From: Methanobacteriaceae archaeon
GTDB lineage: Archaea > Methanobacteriota > Methanobacteria > Methanobacteriales > Methanobacteriaceae
Direction: 5' to 3'
Length of the DNA: 64,000 nt
Assembly: GCA_029219465.1 (NCBI GenBank)
Contig: JAQXTL010000004.1
Coordinates: 124,001-188,000, forward strand
Numbering within the stretch: position 1 is the first letter of the stretch; each line of letters starts with the position of its first letter. The notes beneath the pieces were generated by a model, which did not search any database, was not told the DNA's origin, and saw only the letters and a program-made list of their open reading frames with translations. Position numbers and translations under genes: made by a program. Shown one piece after another: positions 9,192 through 19,171 of this stretch.

Positions 9192-9896
9192 CTACCATTC
9201 CAAATCATCAATCTTTTTTGGATTTTCATTAATTACAATGCTTTCAATTTGCCCATTTTTGATTCTAATTACTTTATCTGCAGCTTCTGCTAAAACTGCA
9301 TTGTGAGTAACTATAACAACAGTAGTATTTTTATTATTACTCATATCCTGAAGAAGATTCAAAATCAAAACACCAGTATTTGAATCAAGAGCACCAGTTG
9401 GTTCATCACACAAAAGCATAGTTGGCTGTTTAGCTACTGCGCGTGCAATAGAAACCCTTTGCTGTTCTCCACCAGACAATTGAGCAGGAAATTGATTGGC
9501 ACGTTTTTTAAGACCAACAGAATCCAAAACATCTTCACCTTCAATATCAACATCAACAATATCTTTCATAAGTTCAACATTTTCAAGTGCTGTTAAATTA
9601 GGAATAAGGTTATAGAATTGGAAGATGAACCCAACATTTTTAGCCCGGTATTCTGTTAGCTGATTATCATCAAAAGATTCAATATTTCTACCATCAACAA
9701 TAATTTGGCCTGATGTAACAGTATCCATACCACCTAAAAGGTTTAGTAATGTTGATTTACCTGCACCGGACGGCCCAAGGATTATAACAAATTCTCCTTC
9801 ATCAATTGTAAAACTAATATCATCAATAGCTTTTACAATGTGTTCCCCGGATTGATAGTGTTTATTGACATTTTTAAATTCAATTATTGTGTCCAT
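9192..9896 (-). CDS. ABC transporter ATP-binding protein (MacB/LolD-like)
   Basis: The energy-coupling subunit for the adjacent FtsX-type permease, about 234 aa. Motifs in order are Walker [10 protein letters not shown], the Q-loop in [13 protein letters not shown], the signature LSGGEQQR, Walker [12 protein letters not shown] and the switch His in VIVTHN. Closest resemblance is to the MacB/LolD subgroup, which works with long permeases. A TTG start at 9911 is possible, but ATG 9896 with GGAAG upstream is preferred because [14 protein letters not shown] is the usual beginning. It is divergent from hisA. Confidence 0.92.
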   Translation of the reverse strand: MDTIIEFKNVNKHYQSGEHIVKAIDDISFTIDEGEFVIILGPSGAGKSTLLNLLGGMDTVTSGQIIVDGRNIESFDDNQLTEYRAKNVGFIFQFYNLIPNLTALENVELMKDIVDVDIEGEDVLDSVGLKKRANQFPAQLSGGEQQRVSIARAVAKQPTMLLCDEPTGALDSNTGVLILNLLQDMSNNKNTTVVIVTHNAVLAEAADKVIRIKNGQIESIVINENPKKIDDLEW

Positions 9897-10031
9897 AATA
9901 TTTACTTCCAATCAATTAATAATCTCTACTTTAACATATCATTTATTAATTATATATACTATTAAGAAAAACATATAAAAGAACTCAAAACATAATTATA
10001 TTATAATAAATTATTACAGGAAAAATTGTAA

Positions 10032-10769
10032 ATGTCATTCAAAAAAGATGAAATGTTAATAATGCCCGCAGTTGATATTAAGAATGGAAAATGCGTGCAG
10101 CTTGTTCAAGGCGAACCTGGAAGTGAAATGGTTGAAATTGAAAATCCAGAACGTGTTGCAAAACATTGGGAGGATTTAGGAGCTAAAAATATCCACGTTA
10201 TTGACTTAGATGGAACCATCAACGGAGTCGCTAGTTTCGATGTTATTAAAAAAATATTAGACGAAGTTATTGTACCAATCCAACTTGGTGGTGGAATTAG
10301 AAGCCTTGATTATGCTCGCCAATTATTGGATTTGGATATTGAAAGATTGATAATTGGAACCATGGGCATTCAACAACCAGAAACCATTACTCAATTATCC
10401 GAAGAATACGGATCTGAGAGAATAATGATTTCCCTTGACAGTAAAGACAACAAAGTAGTTATTAAAGGATGGCAGGAAAAGATTGACAAAAGCCCTGTTG
10501 AACTTTCAGCGGAATTTAAAGAACATGGTGCAGGAAGCATTCTTTTTACAAATGTTGATGTAGAAGGACTTCTTGGTGGATTTTACACCGACCCTGTAAT
10601 TAATCTTAAAAAATCCGTAGACATCCCAATTGTTTATTCAGGTGGAATTACCACAATCGATGATATACAAAAATTAAATGAAAGTGGTGTGGAAGGTATT
10701 GTAATAGGTTCTGCACTTTATAAAAATAAAATCGATTTAACTGAAGCTTTAAAATATCAAAAGAGGTAA
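10032..10769 (+). CDS. hisA: HisA, 1-(5-phosphoribosyl)-5-[(5-phosphoribosylamino)methylideneamino]imidazole-4-carboxamide isomerase
   Basis: Performs the fourth step of histidine synthesis, an Amadori rearrangement of ProFAR to PRFAR, in the cytoplasm. It is a 245-aa TIM barrel with the expected halves: AVDIKNGKCVQLVQG (catalytic Asp near residue 15), VIDLDGTINGVASF, QLGGGIRS, and the C-terminal VYSGGITTIDD with GIVIGSALYK. No other his gene is in the window, so the pathway is scattered as is common in archaea. It is the first gene of a tight plus-strand run; ribL starts 4 bases after its stop. Confidence 0.94.
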   Translation: MSFKKDEMLIMPAVDIKNGKCVQLVQGEPGSEMVEIENPERVAKHWEDLGAKNIHVIDLDGTINGVASFDVIKKILDEVIVPIQLGGGIRSLDYARQLLDLDIERLIIGTMGIQQPETITQLSEEYGSERIMISLDSKDNKVVIKGWQEKIDKSPVELSAEFKEHGAGSILFTNVDVEGLLGGFYTDPVINLKKSVDIPIVYSGGITTIDDIQKLNESGVEGIVIGSALYKNKIDLTEALKYQKR

Positions 10770-10773
10770 TTTA

Positions 10774-11226
10774 ATGAAAGTAATGGCAACAGGGACATTC
10801 GACATACTTCATCCAGGACACGTATTATTCCTTCAAAAAGCTAAGGAATTAGGTGGAGAGGATGCTGTTCTTGCAGTTGTAATAGCTAGGGATTCGACTG
10901 TTGAACAAAGAAAAAGAATACCCATAATACCTCAAGAACAAAGGCTTGAAATGATTAAAAGCCTTAAACCTGTTGATGAGGCATATCTTGGACATGATGG
11001 AGATATGTTTAAAATTGTCGAAGAAATAAACCCCGACATAATCGCAATAGGTTCAGATCAAGATCATGACGTTATAAAATTACAGTCCGCTCTCGATAAA
11101 AGAGGAATAAACGCAAAAGCTATGCGTGTTGAGGATTATATGTTTGGAGAGCTTGACAGTACTTGTAAAATTATTAGAAGAATAAAACATACTGACTTTA
11201 AAGATAAAACTGGAGAAATAGATTAG
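10774..11226 (+). CDS. ribL: Archaeal FAD synthase (RibL-type nucleotidyltransferase)
   Basis: Adenylylates FMN to FAD. The 150-aa protein is a class I nucleotidyltransferase: [12 protein letters not shown] contains the HxGH active-site motif at about residues 14-17, and [10 protein letters not shown] is the second phosphate-binding region. Size and sequence match archaeal RibL, a cytidylyltransferase-like family shown to make FAD in Methanocaldococcus. A glycerol-3-phosphate or related cytidylyltransferase is the main alternative. It follows hisA by 4 bp and precedes argC by 11 bp, so it is almost certainly co-transcribed with them. Confidence 0.8.
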   Translation: MKVMATGTFDILHPGHVLFLQKAKELGGEDAVLAVVIARDSTVEQRKRIPIIPQEQRLEMIKSLKPVDEAYLGHDGDMFKIVEEINPDIIAIGSDQDHDVIKLQSALDKRGINAKAMRVEDYMFGELDSTCKIIRRIKHTDFKDKTGEID

Positions 11227-11237
11227 GAGACAATGAA

Positions 11238-12260
11238 ATGAAGAGTGTAGCAATTATAGGAGCAAGTGGATATACTGGTGGAGAACTTTTAAGAATGCTT
11301 AGCGTACATCCTGATGTTGAAGTAGTAGAAGTCACATCAAGGAAATTAGACGGCCAGCCTGTTCATAAAACCCACCCACATATAAGAGACAGTGGACTTG
11401 TTTTTAAAGACAAAAAACCATCTGATTTAGATGTTGATTTGGTATTTACTGCAACACCTCATGGTGCTTCAATGAAGATTGTTCCTGAACTTTTAGAAAC
11501 CGGAAATAAAGTAGTTGACTTAAGTGGAGATTACAGATACCGTGACACAGAAGTTTATGAAAAATGGTATGGAATGGAGCACACTGATAAAGAAAACAAA
11601 GGAGCATTTGGGCTTCCTGAATTATACAGAGATGAAATTAAAAAATCAGATTTAGTAGCAAATCCAGGATGTTTCCCAACCGGTGCAATCTTATCATCTT
11701 ACCCATTAGTTAAAAATGATATTGTTGATAGAATAATCATTGATTCAAAAACTGGAGTAAGTGGAGCTGGAGTAAACCCATCTGCAGTTACACATTATCC
11801 AAATATTGCAGATAACTCAAATCCATATAAAATAACTACACACAGACACTCATCAGAAATCAAACAGGAATTACACGGTTTTGATGATGTAAAAGTTTCA
11901 TTTACACCACATTTAGTACCAGTAATTAGAGGAATACAAACTACAAGCCACAGTTTCTTAAAAGAAGAACACGAAGACATTACTGGTGATGAAATTAAAA
12001 AATTATACGAAAAAGAATATGGAAAAGAATTCTTCATTAAGCTTATGGATGACGGAGAAATACCTCATTTAAGCTCAGTTAGAGGTTCTAACTTTGTACA
12101 TATCGGAGGATATGAAATAGACGATACTGGTAGACTCGTAATGTTATCCTGTATTGACAACCTTGTTAAAGGTGCATCAGGTCAAGCTATTCAAAATATG
12201 AATATTTTACTTGGCCTTGAGGAAAATGCAGGATTAAGACACTTAGGACTCCATCCTTAA
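11238..12260 (+). CDS. argC: N-acetyl-gamma-glutamyl-phosphate reductase
   Basis: NADPH-dependent third step of arginine (ornithine) synthesis. The 340-aa protein starts with the dinucleotide-binding loop [15 protein letters not shown]. It carries the catalytic Cys in [11 protein letters not shown] (about residue 144) and the conserved [11 protein letters not shown] and [10 protein letters not shown] segments. It lies within a mixed amino-acid/nucleotide run (hisA-ribL-argC-flavodoxin-pyrI) with short gaps; no other arg gene is adjacent. Arginine made here would also feed the arginine decarboxylase at 27.5 kb. Confidence 0.94.
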   Translation: MKSVAIIGASGYTGGELLRMLSVHPDVEVVEVTSRKLDGQPVHKTHPHIRDSGLVFKDKKPSDLDVDLVFTATPHGASMKIVPELLETGNKVVDLSGDYRYRDTEVYEKWYGMEHTDKENKGAFGLPELYRDEIKKSDLVANPGCFPTGAILSSYPLVKNDIVDRIIIDSKTGVSGAGVNPSAVTHYPNIADNSNPYKITTHRHSSEIKQELHGFDDVKVSFTPHLVPVIRGIQTTSHSFLKEEHEDITGDEIKKLYEKEYGKEFFIKLMDDGEIPHLSSVRGSNFVHIGGYEIDDTGRLVMLSCIDNLVKGASGQAIQNMNILLGLEENAGLRHLGLHP

Positions 12261-12278
12261 AAAAGAGGAGTGAATAAA

Positions 12279-12770
12279 ATGGCTACATTAGTAATTTATT
12301 ATTCCCAAACAGGAACAACAGAATTAGTGGCTCATACTTTGGCTAAAAACTTAAGAACCAGCGTATTGGAAGTAAAAGATTTAAAAAATCGTAACGGATT
12401 AAAAAATAAACTATTAGCATCAATTAGTGCTTTTAGAGAAAGTAAAACTAAAATATCTCCTGCAAGAGTTGATTTAACAGATTATGACACAATAGTATTT
12501 GGAACACCTACATGGTTAGGAAATCCAACACCTGCTATTTTAACAATGATTGACAACTGCAATTTAACCGGAAAGGACGTTATTTTATTTGCTACAATGG
12601 ATTCCAATGCAGATTCAAATATCGAAAGACTTGAAGAAAAAGTTAAAATGCGTGGAGCAAGAGTAATTGAAAGCTTTACAATTTCAACTAAAAATAAATC
12701 AGCAGAAAAGTTAATCAGTGATACTGAAGCTATTATTGAGATGAAAGATTTAAAAATGTATACAAGGTAG
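12279..12770 (+). CDS. Flavodoxin-like protein
   Basis: About 163 aa with the flavodoxin FMN phosphate-binding loop YYSQTGTTELVA at residues 7-18 and the later VFGTPTWLGNPTPAI, which normally covers the isoalloxazine ring. It probably carries electrons or is a flavodoxin-type oxidoreductase. ATG 12279 is chosen over GTG 12270 because a GAGGAG Shine-Dalgarno sits directly against the GTG and at a normal distance from the ATG. It is co-directional with argC (gap 18 bp) and pyrI (gap 5 bp). The partner protein is not evident. Confidence 0.82.
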   Translation: MATLVIYYSQTGTTELVAHTLAKNLRTSVLEVKDLKNRNGLKNKLLASISAFRESKTKISPARVDLTDYDTIVFGTPTWLGNPTPAILTMIDNCNLTGKDVILFATMDSNADSNIERLEEKVKMRGARVIESFTISTKNKSAEKLISDTEAIIEMKDLKMYTR

Positions 12771-12775
12771 ATTAA

Positions 12776-13252
12776 ATGGCTAATGACAAATCTGAATTAA
12801 AAATTAAAGCAATTGAAAACGGTACTGTAATTGACCACATTACTGCAAACAAAACATTGCACATTCTAAAGATTTTAGGATTACCTGACAATGAAACACA
12901 AAATATTACTGTGGCGATGAATGTATCTTCAAAAGAACTTGGTAGAAAAGACATTCTTAAAATTGAAAACAGAGAATTGGATCACGAAGAACTTAATCAG
13001 GTTGCTTTAATTGCTCCAAAAGCTACTATTAACATTATCCGTGATTATAAACCTGTTAAAAAGAATAAAATTGTACTACCTAATAAAATTACATCCATTA
13101 TTAAGTGTACAAATCCAAAATGTATTACTAACTACGAAAATGAGCCAATAACTCCAATTTTTAATGTAGTTACTGAAAACCCACCTGTAGTTAGATGTCA
13201 TTATTGTGAAAAATTAATAGAAACAGAAGATATTTACAAACAATTTGAATAA
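12776..13252 (+). CDS. pyrI: Aspartate carbamoyltransferase regulatory subunit
   Basis: Binds the nucleotide effectors CTP and ATP and controls the catalytic PyrB chain in pyrimidine synthesis. At 158 aa it matches PyrI length. The N-terminal allosteric domain begins [15 protein letters not shown], and the C-terminal zinc domain carries the four ligands as CTNPKC followed by CHYC. The catalytic partner pyrB is not in the window. It is the last gene of the hisA-to-pyrI run, ending 4 bp before the convergent oxidoreductase. Confidence 0.93.
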   Translation: MANDKSELKIKAIENGTVIDHITANKTLHILKILGLPDNETQNITVAMNVSSKELGRKDILKIENRELDHEELNQVALIAPKATINIIRDYKPVKKNKIVLPNKITSIIKCTNPKCITNYENEPITPIFNVVTENPPVVRCHYCEKLIETEDIYKQFE

Positions 13253-13256
13253 TCTT

Positions 13257-14462
13257 CTATTTTTTTAAATAGTCTGCTAATCTTTTAGATAATGCAAGTA
13301 TTGTTAATATTGGTGGTTTTCCAGGAGATATTGGCAATACACTTGCATCACAGACAAATAAATTTTCAATTTCTGTTTCTAAGTTACTGTCAACTATTTC
13401 ACCGATTTTTGCAGTTCCACCAGGATGTGCTCCTCTGTAAACAGTTGAACAGATTGTATTTGGGTCAACACCTGCTTTTTGTAAAACAAAACCTGCTGTA
13501 GCAACTCCTTCTGCAAGATAGCGAATATCCTGAATTGTATTTATTTTAACAACATCCCCATCGTCAGTCACATACCCTTTACATTCATCAGAGGTTTTTA
13601 CCATAATACTGAGAATGTCTTTTTCTGTAACTTCTTCATCATCAATGTTTCCTGGAATAAATGAGGAATAATGTGGTGCTAAAACAAAGTTTTTACCAAC
13701 AATAAGACCAGCCATTTGAACTTCGGTGTTGTAGTTTATGTCTTTGATAAATCCTCCGACACTTACGAAAGGATCAAAGAATATTTCACGACCAGCTTCT
13801 TCAAATCCGGATTTTCTTAAAATTAAAGTAGAACCAATAGCTCCAGCAGACAATACAACTTTATCAGCAAATAATGTTTCTTCTTTGCCGTCTTTAATGT
13901 ATTTAACACCTTTTACCTGACCATTTTCAGATATTACTTCAAAAACATCAGCATCACAGATTAATGTTGCACCATTTTCAACTGCTTCATCAACAAAATC
14001 TTTTCCGGTAAATTTAGCATCAACAGGACATCCAAATGCACACTTACCACATTGGATACACTCTTCTTCACGAATAGCTTTAGGCATTTTCATAGTCTGA
14101 AGACCAAGTTCATAACCTGCATCCAAAAATGCCTGGGTTCCTTTTCCAATATGAGAATCATCAAGTGGATGAACATTTATTAAATCTTCAACATAATCAT
14201 ATGCATCAGATAAATCAATATCATAATCTAACAACTCATCTGTGAGTGCACGCACCATATTGGACATTGATACTGCTGTTGCACCACCAATACAAGTGGT
14301 TGTAAGTAAATCTACATCTTCACTGTATTTATCATAATAGTTAAACGCATCTTTAGGATGTGTATAAGGTCCTTTTTCTAAAATAGTAACATCAATACCT
14401 TCCCTAGCAAGTTCACGAGCTAATATTGCTCCACCTGCACCGGTACCTACAATAATAATCAT
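13257..14462 (-). CDS. FAD-dependent GMC-type oxidoreductase
   Basis: About 401 aa with an N-terminal FAD-binding Rossmann motif (IVGTGAGGAILARELA) and the C-terminal GMC signature region GAHPGGTAKIG plus CDASVLPISPGKPP. In the middle, CIQCGKCAFGCP near residue 136 resembles part of a ferredoxin 4Fe-4S motif, with four Cys visible. The substrate is unknown; GMC relatives oxidise alcohols or sugars, and this archaeal subgroup has no firm role. GGTGAT abuts a double ATG, and the second (14462) has the usual spacing. It is convergent with pyrI. Confidence 0.75.
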   Translation of the reverse strand: MIIIVGTGAGGAILARELAREGIDVTILEKGPYTHPKDAFNYYDKYSEDVDLLTTTCIGGATAVSMSNMVRALTDELLDYDIDLSDAYDYVEDLINVHPLDDSHIGKGTQAFLDAGYELGLQTMKMPKAIREEECIQCGKCAFGCPVDAKFTGKDFVDEAVENGATLICDADVFEVISENGQVKGVKYIKDGKEETLFADKVVLSAGAIGSTLILRKSGFEEAGREIFFDPFVSVGGFIKDINYNTEVQMAGLIVGKNFVLAPHYSSFIPGNIDDEEVTEKDILSIMVKTSDECKGYVTDDGDVVKINTIQDIRYLAEGVATAGFVLQKAGVDPNTICSTVYRGAHPGGTAKIGEIVDSNLETEIENLFVCDASVLPISPGKPPILTILALSKRLADYLKK

Positions 14463-14581
14463 CATATCACCTATTATAAAAATATATCAATTGTTATATT
14501 TATATATTTTTTTAAATATAAAAAACTTTTATTTAATATGTAATTCATAACTAATAATGAATAATCTTTTTGAGTGATAAA

Positions 14582-15952
14582 ATGGAAGAATATATCGATT
14601 TATTCGAAAAAGTCATTGCAAAAACAAGCTCACAGGTAGACTACATTGATATTAGAGCAGGAGCAGGAAATGCAACCTCAATTTTAATGAAAGATAGTAA
14701 TGTAGACGAAATTAACACTGGAATGAGCCTTGCTGCAACAGTAAGAGTGTTAAATAATGGAGCATGGGGTTTTGCACATACTACAGATTTATCTAAATTA
14801 AATGAAATAACAGATACTGCAATCAAATTTTCAAACTCATTAAAAGGAGACGTTCAATTAAGTGAAACAGACATTATTAAGGACAAAGTAGCAGTTGATG
14901 TGAAAATTCCATTTAATGACATTTCTATTGAAGAAAAAAAGGACATAATGAAACAGGCAAATGATGCAGCACTTATTGATAAAGTCAACAGTACAACAGT
15001 AAGCTATTCTGACAGCGAAGTTGATTCTATATTTTTAAACAGTGAAGGCAGTGAAATTCAAGTCAAAACCAGTAGAGTAAGAATGGCTCTTAATGCATCT
15101 GCAACTGACGGTGAAATTATACAGTTCGGACATGGAAGTCTTGGTGGAGTAAAAGGATTTGAAGCAATAGCTGAAACTGACATAGAACAATTTGGAAGAA
15201 CCATCGGTGAAAAAGCAGTCAGATTACTTGATGCTAAACCTGCACCATCTGGAAACTTCCCAGTAATAGCTGACCCTGAACTAACTGGTGTTTTAGTTCA
15301 CGAAGCATTGGGACATGCCGTTGAAGGTGATTTGATTTTACAAAACGATTCTATTCTTAAAGACAAAATGGGATGTAAAATTGCATCAGATATCGTTAAC
15401 ATTTTTGATGATGCAAGTCTCAAAGAAGGATTTGGATACTATCCTTATGACGTAGAAGGAGTTAAAACAGCACCTAATCAATTAGTAAAAGATGGAGAGC
15501 TAGTATCACTTTTAAATTCAAGAGAAACAGCATCCAAATTAAATATGAAATCTTCCGGAAATGCAAGATCAGCAATTTCAGACCAACCCATTGTTAGAAT
15601 GAGTAACACATACTTGCAGCCTGGAGACAACACCTTTGAAGAATTAATAGAAGATATTCCTGACGGAATCTATCTTAAAGGTTCAAGAGGAGGACAAGTG
15701 GACACAGGTAAAGGAATATTCCAGTTCAATGCTGCTGAAGGTTATTTAATCAAAGACGGAGAAATTACAACTCCTCTAAGAGACGTTTCATTATCTGGAA
15801 ACATATTAGAAACATTAAAAAATATTGACGCTATTGGAAATGACTTCAAATTAAGCGTAGGATTTTGTGGAAAAGACGGCCAGACTGCACCAGTAGGTGA
15901 CGGAGGACCTCACACTAGAATCTTAAATTCACTTGTTGGGGGAATGGGATAA
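14582..15952 (+). CDS. tldD: TldD/PmbA-family metalloprotease
   Basis: About 456 aa, with the TldD zinc motif HEALGHAVEGD near residue 243 and the conserved GSRGGQVDTGKG and GKDGQTAPVGDGGP near the C-terminus. TldD works with TldE/PmbA in bacteria to process small peptides; archaeal members are of unknown substrate. A TTG at 14570 opens the frame, but ATG 14582 is preferred because GTGAT lies three bases before it. AMMECR1 starts on the base after its stop codon, so the two are co-transcribed. A TldE partner is not seen. Confidence 0.9.
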   Translation: MEEYIDLFEKVIAKTSSQVDYIDIRAGAGNATSILMKDSNVDEINTGMSLAATVRVLNNGAWGFAHTTDLSKLNEITDTAIKFSNSLKGDVQLSETDIIKDKVAVDVKIPFNDISIEEKKDIMKQANDAALIDKVNSTTVSYSDSEVDSIFLNSEGSEIQVKTSRVRMALNASATDGEIIQFGHGSLGGVKGFEAIAETDIEQFGRTIGEKAVRLLDAKPAPSGNFPVIADPELTGVLVHEALGHAVEGDLILQNDSILKDKMGCKIASDIVNIFDDASLKEGFGYYPYDVEGVKTAPNQLVKDGELVSLLNSRETASKLNMKSSGNARSAISDQPIVRMSNTYLQPGDNTFEELIEDIPDGIYLKGSRGGQVDTGKGIFQFNAAEGYLIKDGEITTPLRDVSLSGNILETLKNIDAIGNDFKLSVGFCGKDGQTAPVGDGGPHTRILNSLVGGMG

Positions 15953-16510
15953 ATGATTAGTGACAAAGCAGGACAATATTTGGTTGATTTAGCAAAAGAA
16001 GCAATTAAACAATATTTAAAAACTGGTGAAAAAATAGCAAAAGGCGAAGATTATCCTATTGAATTAGATGAAAAATTAGGAGTCTTTGTAACTTTAAACA
16101 AAAATGAAGAACTAAGAGGATGTATTGGGTATGCAGAACCAATCATGAGTGCCATTGAAGCAACAATTGATGTAGCTATTGCTGCAAGTGTTAACGATCC
16201 AAGATTTCCGAAAGTTGCTTTAGATGAATTGGAAAACATTGATTTGGAAGTAACAGTTCTTACAAAACCAGAAATGATTATTGTTGCACACTACGAACAG
16301 TACTTTGATGAAATTGAAATTGGTGAAGATGGCCTAATAATCCAAAAAGGATACTCCAGAGGTTTATTATTACCTCAAGTAGCAACAGAAAACGGATTTA
16401 ATGTGGAAAACTTTTTAGAACACACATGTATGAAAGCAGGAATAAGTGCAGACAGCTGGATGGATGAAAGTTGTGATGTATACAAATTCCAAGGCCAAAT
16501 TTTTAAATAA
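15953..16510 (+). CDS. AMMECR1-domain protein
   Basis: A 185-aa protein of the AMMECR1 family, recognised by LRGCIGYAEPIMSAIEA (the LRGCIG signature), NDPRFPKVALDELENI, and the WMDESCDVYKFQGQ ending. The family is widespread in archaea and eukaryotes with no settled biochemical role. The ATG immediately follows the tldD stop (TAA then ATG), indicating translational coupling with tldD. Confidence 0.9.
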   Translation: MISDKAGQYLVDLAKEAIKQYLKTGEKIAKGEDYPIELDEKLGVFVTLNKNEELRGCIGYAEPIMSAIEATIDVAIAASVNDPRFPKVALDELENIDLEVTVLTKPEMIIVAHYEQYFDEIEIGEDGLIIQKGYSRGLLLPQVATENGFNVENFLEHTCMKAGISADSWMDESCDVYKFQGQIFK

Positions 16511-16546
16511 TTTAAAATAATAAAAATAAGATAAATTGGTGATTAT

Positions 16547-17006
16547 ATGGTAAAATGCAGCGAATGTAATACTGAATTAGAAGAAAAATGCTAAATTTTG
16601 TCCAGATTGTGGTGCAAAAGTAGAAATAATTGAAGCAGAAGTAGTAAACGAAGAAACACAAGCAATTAGAGGTACTAAGTTTTGTGAAAACTGTGGTAAA
16701 GAAATAGATTATAATGCAGTAATCTGTCCTAAATGTGGAGTTTAAATAGCAAAAACTGCTGAAGAAAAAAATCCATTTTTAGCTTTAATTTTATCATTCT
16801 TTATTCCAGGAGTAGGTCAATTCTATAATGGCCAACCAAAAAAAGGAATTATGATTATTATTGCAGGAGCAATATCCGTTTTCTTATGTCTCCTTTTAAT
16901 CGGAGCACTTTTATACTTAATCGTGTAGTTATACTCATTATATGATGCATACACCACTGCAGAAGCACTCAATAGAGGAGAAATCCTTGAAGACAAACTC
17001 TTCTAA
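16547..17006 (+). pseudogene. Decayed double zinc-ribbon / TM2-domain membrane protein
   Basis: A gene with a good start (GGTGAT, then ATG at 16547) opens as MVKCSECNTELEEKC and stops at 16592. Deleting one T at 16592 restores KFCPDCGAKVEII and a second ribbon KFCENCGKEID...CPKCG. The frame then meets TAA at 16743, continues as a TM2-like membrane hairpin (PFFALIL-like segment, FIPGVGQFYNGQPKKG, two hydrophobic helices), meets TAG at 16926, and ends at TAA 17004-17006 after DAYTTAEALNRGEI. The TAG sits where Trp is plausible and the TAA where Gln is plausible. One frameshift and two stops make a functional product unlikely unless these are sequencing errors. Confidence 0.8.
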
Positions 17007-17268
17007 ATTTTTTTAAAAAAATAGTTTAAATGAAGAAAAATATTAATTATAATATTTTTTTATTTTATTCTATTTCTCTATATTTTAAAACTTCCAAAGC
17101 CCTATTTTTTTACTAGAACATTTTTTCATACAAATAATTAATTCTAAAACAGTTTTAACTTCATAAATTTATAGCATTATCCACAAATTTAATTAACTAT
17201 CCCAATCAAAAACTATTACATAAACGTTCTGAGAAAAACAACATAATTATATTTAAATAGTGATTAAA

Positions 17269-18297
17269 ATGATGATTCCAACAATACCTACACCACAAGA
17301 ATTACTTGATAAAGGATTTAGTAGGGGTAAAAAACAGGCAGACCTATTGAGAGGTCAAAAAATACCTAAACACTTAAAAGGTAAAAGAATTGAAGAAAGA
17401 AGAGTAGTAACCTCATGTCAGGTTATTAAAGATAAATTAAAATCCATTTTGGATGCAGTTCCGGAAATTGAAAGTCTCCACCCATTCTATCAAGACTACA
17501 TTGATATTACAGTTGGTGTAGATGATATGAAACAGGCATTAGGTGCTCTTAACTGGGCATTTGGTATTATTACCCAGCTTGAAAAAGAATACGGAGCAAA
17601 AATTAGAAAAAATCCATCTGAAAGAGCAACCAGCATTCAAAAACAGGCATATGGAAGAATTGCATCTGTTGTAAATAAAATCGAAAAGGATTTAGATTTC
17701 CTCGATTTTGCAAAACAAAACTTAAGAAACATGCCAACAATTGATTTTGATGCAACAACTATTGTAATTGCAGGATTCCCGAATGTAGGTAAATCAACAT
17801 TACTTAGACAAATTACCGGAGCAGATCCTCAAGTTGCAAACTATCCATTTACAACAAAAGGTATTCAAATCGGACATACTGAAAGACACTGGAAAAGCAT
17901 ACAGATTATCGACACTCCAGGTTTACTTGACAGACCTGTTTTAGATATGAATGATATTGAAATGAATGCGATTGTAGCTTTAGAACACTTGGCTGATGCA
18001 ATTTTATTTATTTTTGATGCTTCAGAAACCTGTGGATTCCACTTGGAAAACCAATACAATCTCTTAAAACAAATCGAAAAGATCTTTTCAGAAATTCCAG
18101 TTGTTTACTTATTTAACAAAATGGACTTAATTGAAGATACTGAATATCTTAACGAATACATTGACGATGAAGAAAATTCCATTTTCATATCTGCAATTGA
18201 AGGAGAAGGTATTGACAAAATCAATAAAAAATTCGATAAAATTAAAAAAATAGACCGTAGCGTTAAAGAAGATGAAGATGACGACGAATATTATTAA
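17269..18297 (+). CDS. NOG1-family GTP-binding protein
   Basis: A ribosome-associated type GTPase of about 342 aa. The N-terminal 160 residues form the helical NOG1 domain ([20 protein letters not shown] start). G motifs follow: [10 protein letters not shown] (G1), DTPGLLDRP (G3) and NKMDL (G4). Archaeal NOG1 relatives are inferred to act in large-subunit assembly, as the eukaryotic nucleolar protein does. A GTG at 17260 is part of the GTGAT Shine-Dalgarno; ATG 17269 or 17272 is the start. The C-terminus is acidic (EDEDDDEYY). It stands alone between a pseudogene and a secreted protein. Confidence 0.88.
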   Translation: MMIPTIPTPQELLDKGFSRGKKQADLLRGQKIPKHLKGKRIEERRVVTSCQVIKDKLKSILDAVPEIESLHPFYQDYIDITVGVDDMKQALGALNWAFGIITQLEKEYGAKIRKNPSERATSIQKQAYGRIASVVNKIEKDLDFLDFAKQNLRNMPTIDFDATTIVIAGFPNVGKSTLLRQITGADPQVANYPFTTKGIQIGHTERHWKSIQIIDTPGLLDRPVLDMNDIEMNAIVALEHLADAILFIFDASETCGFHLENQYNLLKQIEKIFSEIPVVYLFNKMDLIEDTEYLNEYIDDEENSIFISAIEGEGIDKINKKFDKIKKIDRSVKEDEDDDEYY

Positions 18298-18421
18298 ATA
18301 TTTGTCAAACACCACTTCTTTTAATCCATTACATTAATTTTTTTATAAAAACCATCTCACCACAGATTAAATAATAAATCATTATATATTTTTGATAAAA
18401 TATTATTAATCAGTGATTATA

Positions 18422-18886
18422 ATGAGAGTAAAATTAGCATTGTTTTTAATAATACTGCTTATTGCCATACCACATATATCTGCAGTCGATACAAGTGATT
18501 GGATAGAACTTACAGTAAATAATGTAGACTTTAAAATTCCAGACAAATATTTTAATGAAAGCAAAGGTAAAAATCATATCAAATCATATCGTTATAGTAA
18601 TCAATTTGCCATTATTTCCTGTGTGGATTATAATACTTTAAAAAAAGAATATGGTTATGACTCAACATCTGAAGGACTTGTTGACATTACCCAAACTTCA
18701 GTTTCAGGCCATGATTTGATCCATATTTATGATAATTATAAATCCAGATGGGACTCTACAGGTTTTAATACATCTTATGTGTTTTTTTCAACCGGCACTA
18801 AAATATTTAAAATTTCATATAAAGGAGATAAAATAACAAATGAAATAAAAGAAATCATTAAAAATACTCCTAAATCAAATGTCTGA
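18422..18886 (+). CDS. Secreted or membrane-tethered protein of unknown function
   Basis: About 154 aa with a clear N-terminal signal sequence (MRVKLALFLIILLIAIPHISA) followed by a roughly 130-residue soluble domain beginning VDTSDWIEL. The domain has alternating beta-rich segments and no recognised motif. The sequence resembles small exported proteins common in gut methanogens, which often share a VDxxxW start. ATG 18422 is chosen because GTGAT lies four bases upstream (GTG 18413 belongs to it). A small reading frame starts inside its last codons at 18879. Confidence 0.65.
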   Translation: MRVKLALFLIILLIAIPHISAVDTSDWIELTVNNVDFKIPDKYFNESKGKNHIKSYRYSNQFAIISCVDYNTLKKEYGYDSTSEGLVDITQTSVSGHDLIHIYDNYKSRWDSTGFNTSYVFFSTGTKIFKISYKGDKITNEIKEIIKNTPKSNV

Positions 18887-19067
18887 AGAAACATTTATAA
18901 CTAAATTAGATAATGCTCAAAGAGATTATTTAACAGAAGAATATAATAAAAACCTAGAATTAGATCTAGAAGATTATTACAGAACATATAACGATGAACA
19001 TGACCGTGGACACTTCTATTATTGGGGAACTAATGGATTTGGTGTTGGTGGAACTCATAGGTACTAA
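18879..19067 (+). CDS. Small acidic/aromatic hypothetical protein
   Basis: A 62-codon frame starting MSEETFITKLDN and overlapping the end of the secreted protein by 8 bases in another frame. It is rich in Asp, Glu and Tyr and ends in a Gly-rich GFGVGGTHRY tail. No Shine-Dalgarno is visible, so translation would depend on coupling with the upstream gene. It could instead be the displaced C-terminus of another protein or a chance frame. No function is suggested. Confidence 0.35.
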   Translation: MSEETFITKLDNAQRDYLTEEYNKNLELDLEDYYRTYNDEHDRGHFYYWGTNGFGVGGTHRY

Positions 19068-19171
19068 CCTATGACCCAATACCCATCTATTTTTTTAAAA
19101 TCATAATAACAATCAATTTAATCAATTTCGCATTAAAACCCATGAAATAAACTTTTAAATGAGGAAAAATT

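Noticed and set aside
16926-16928. In-frame TAG as pyrrolysine in the TM2-like gene
   Set aside because: The position suits Trp, the gene also has a frameshift and a TAA, and nothing in the window indicates pyrrolysine use.
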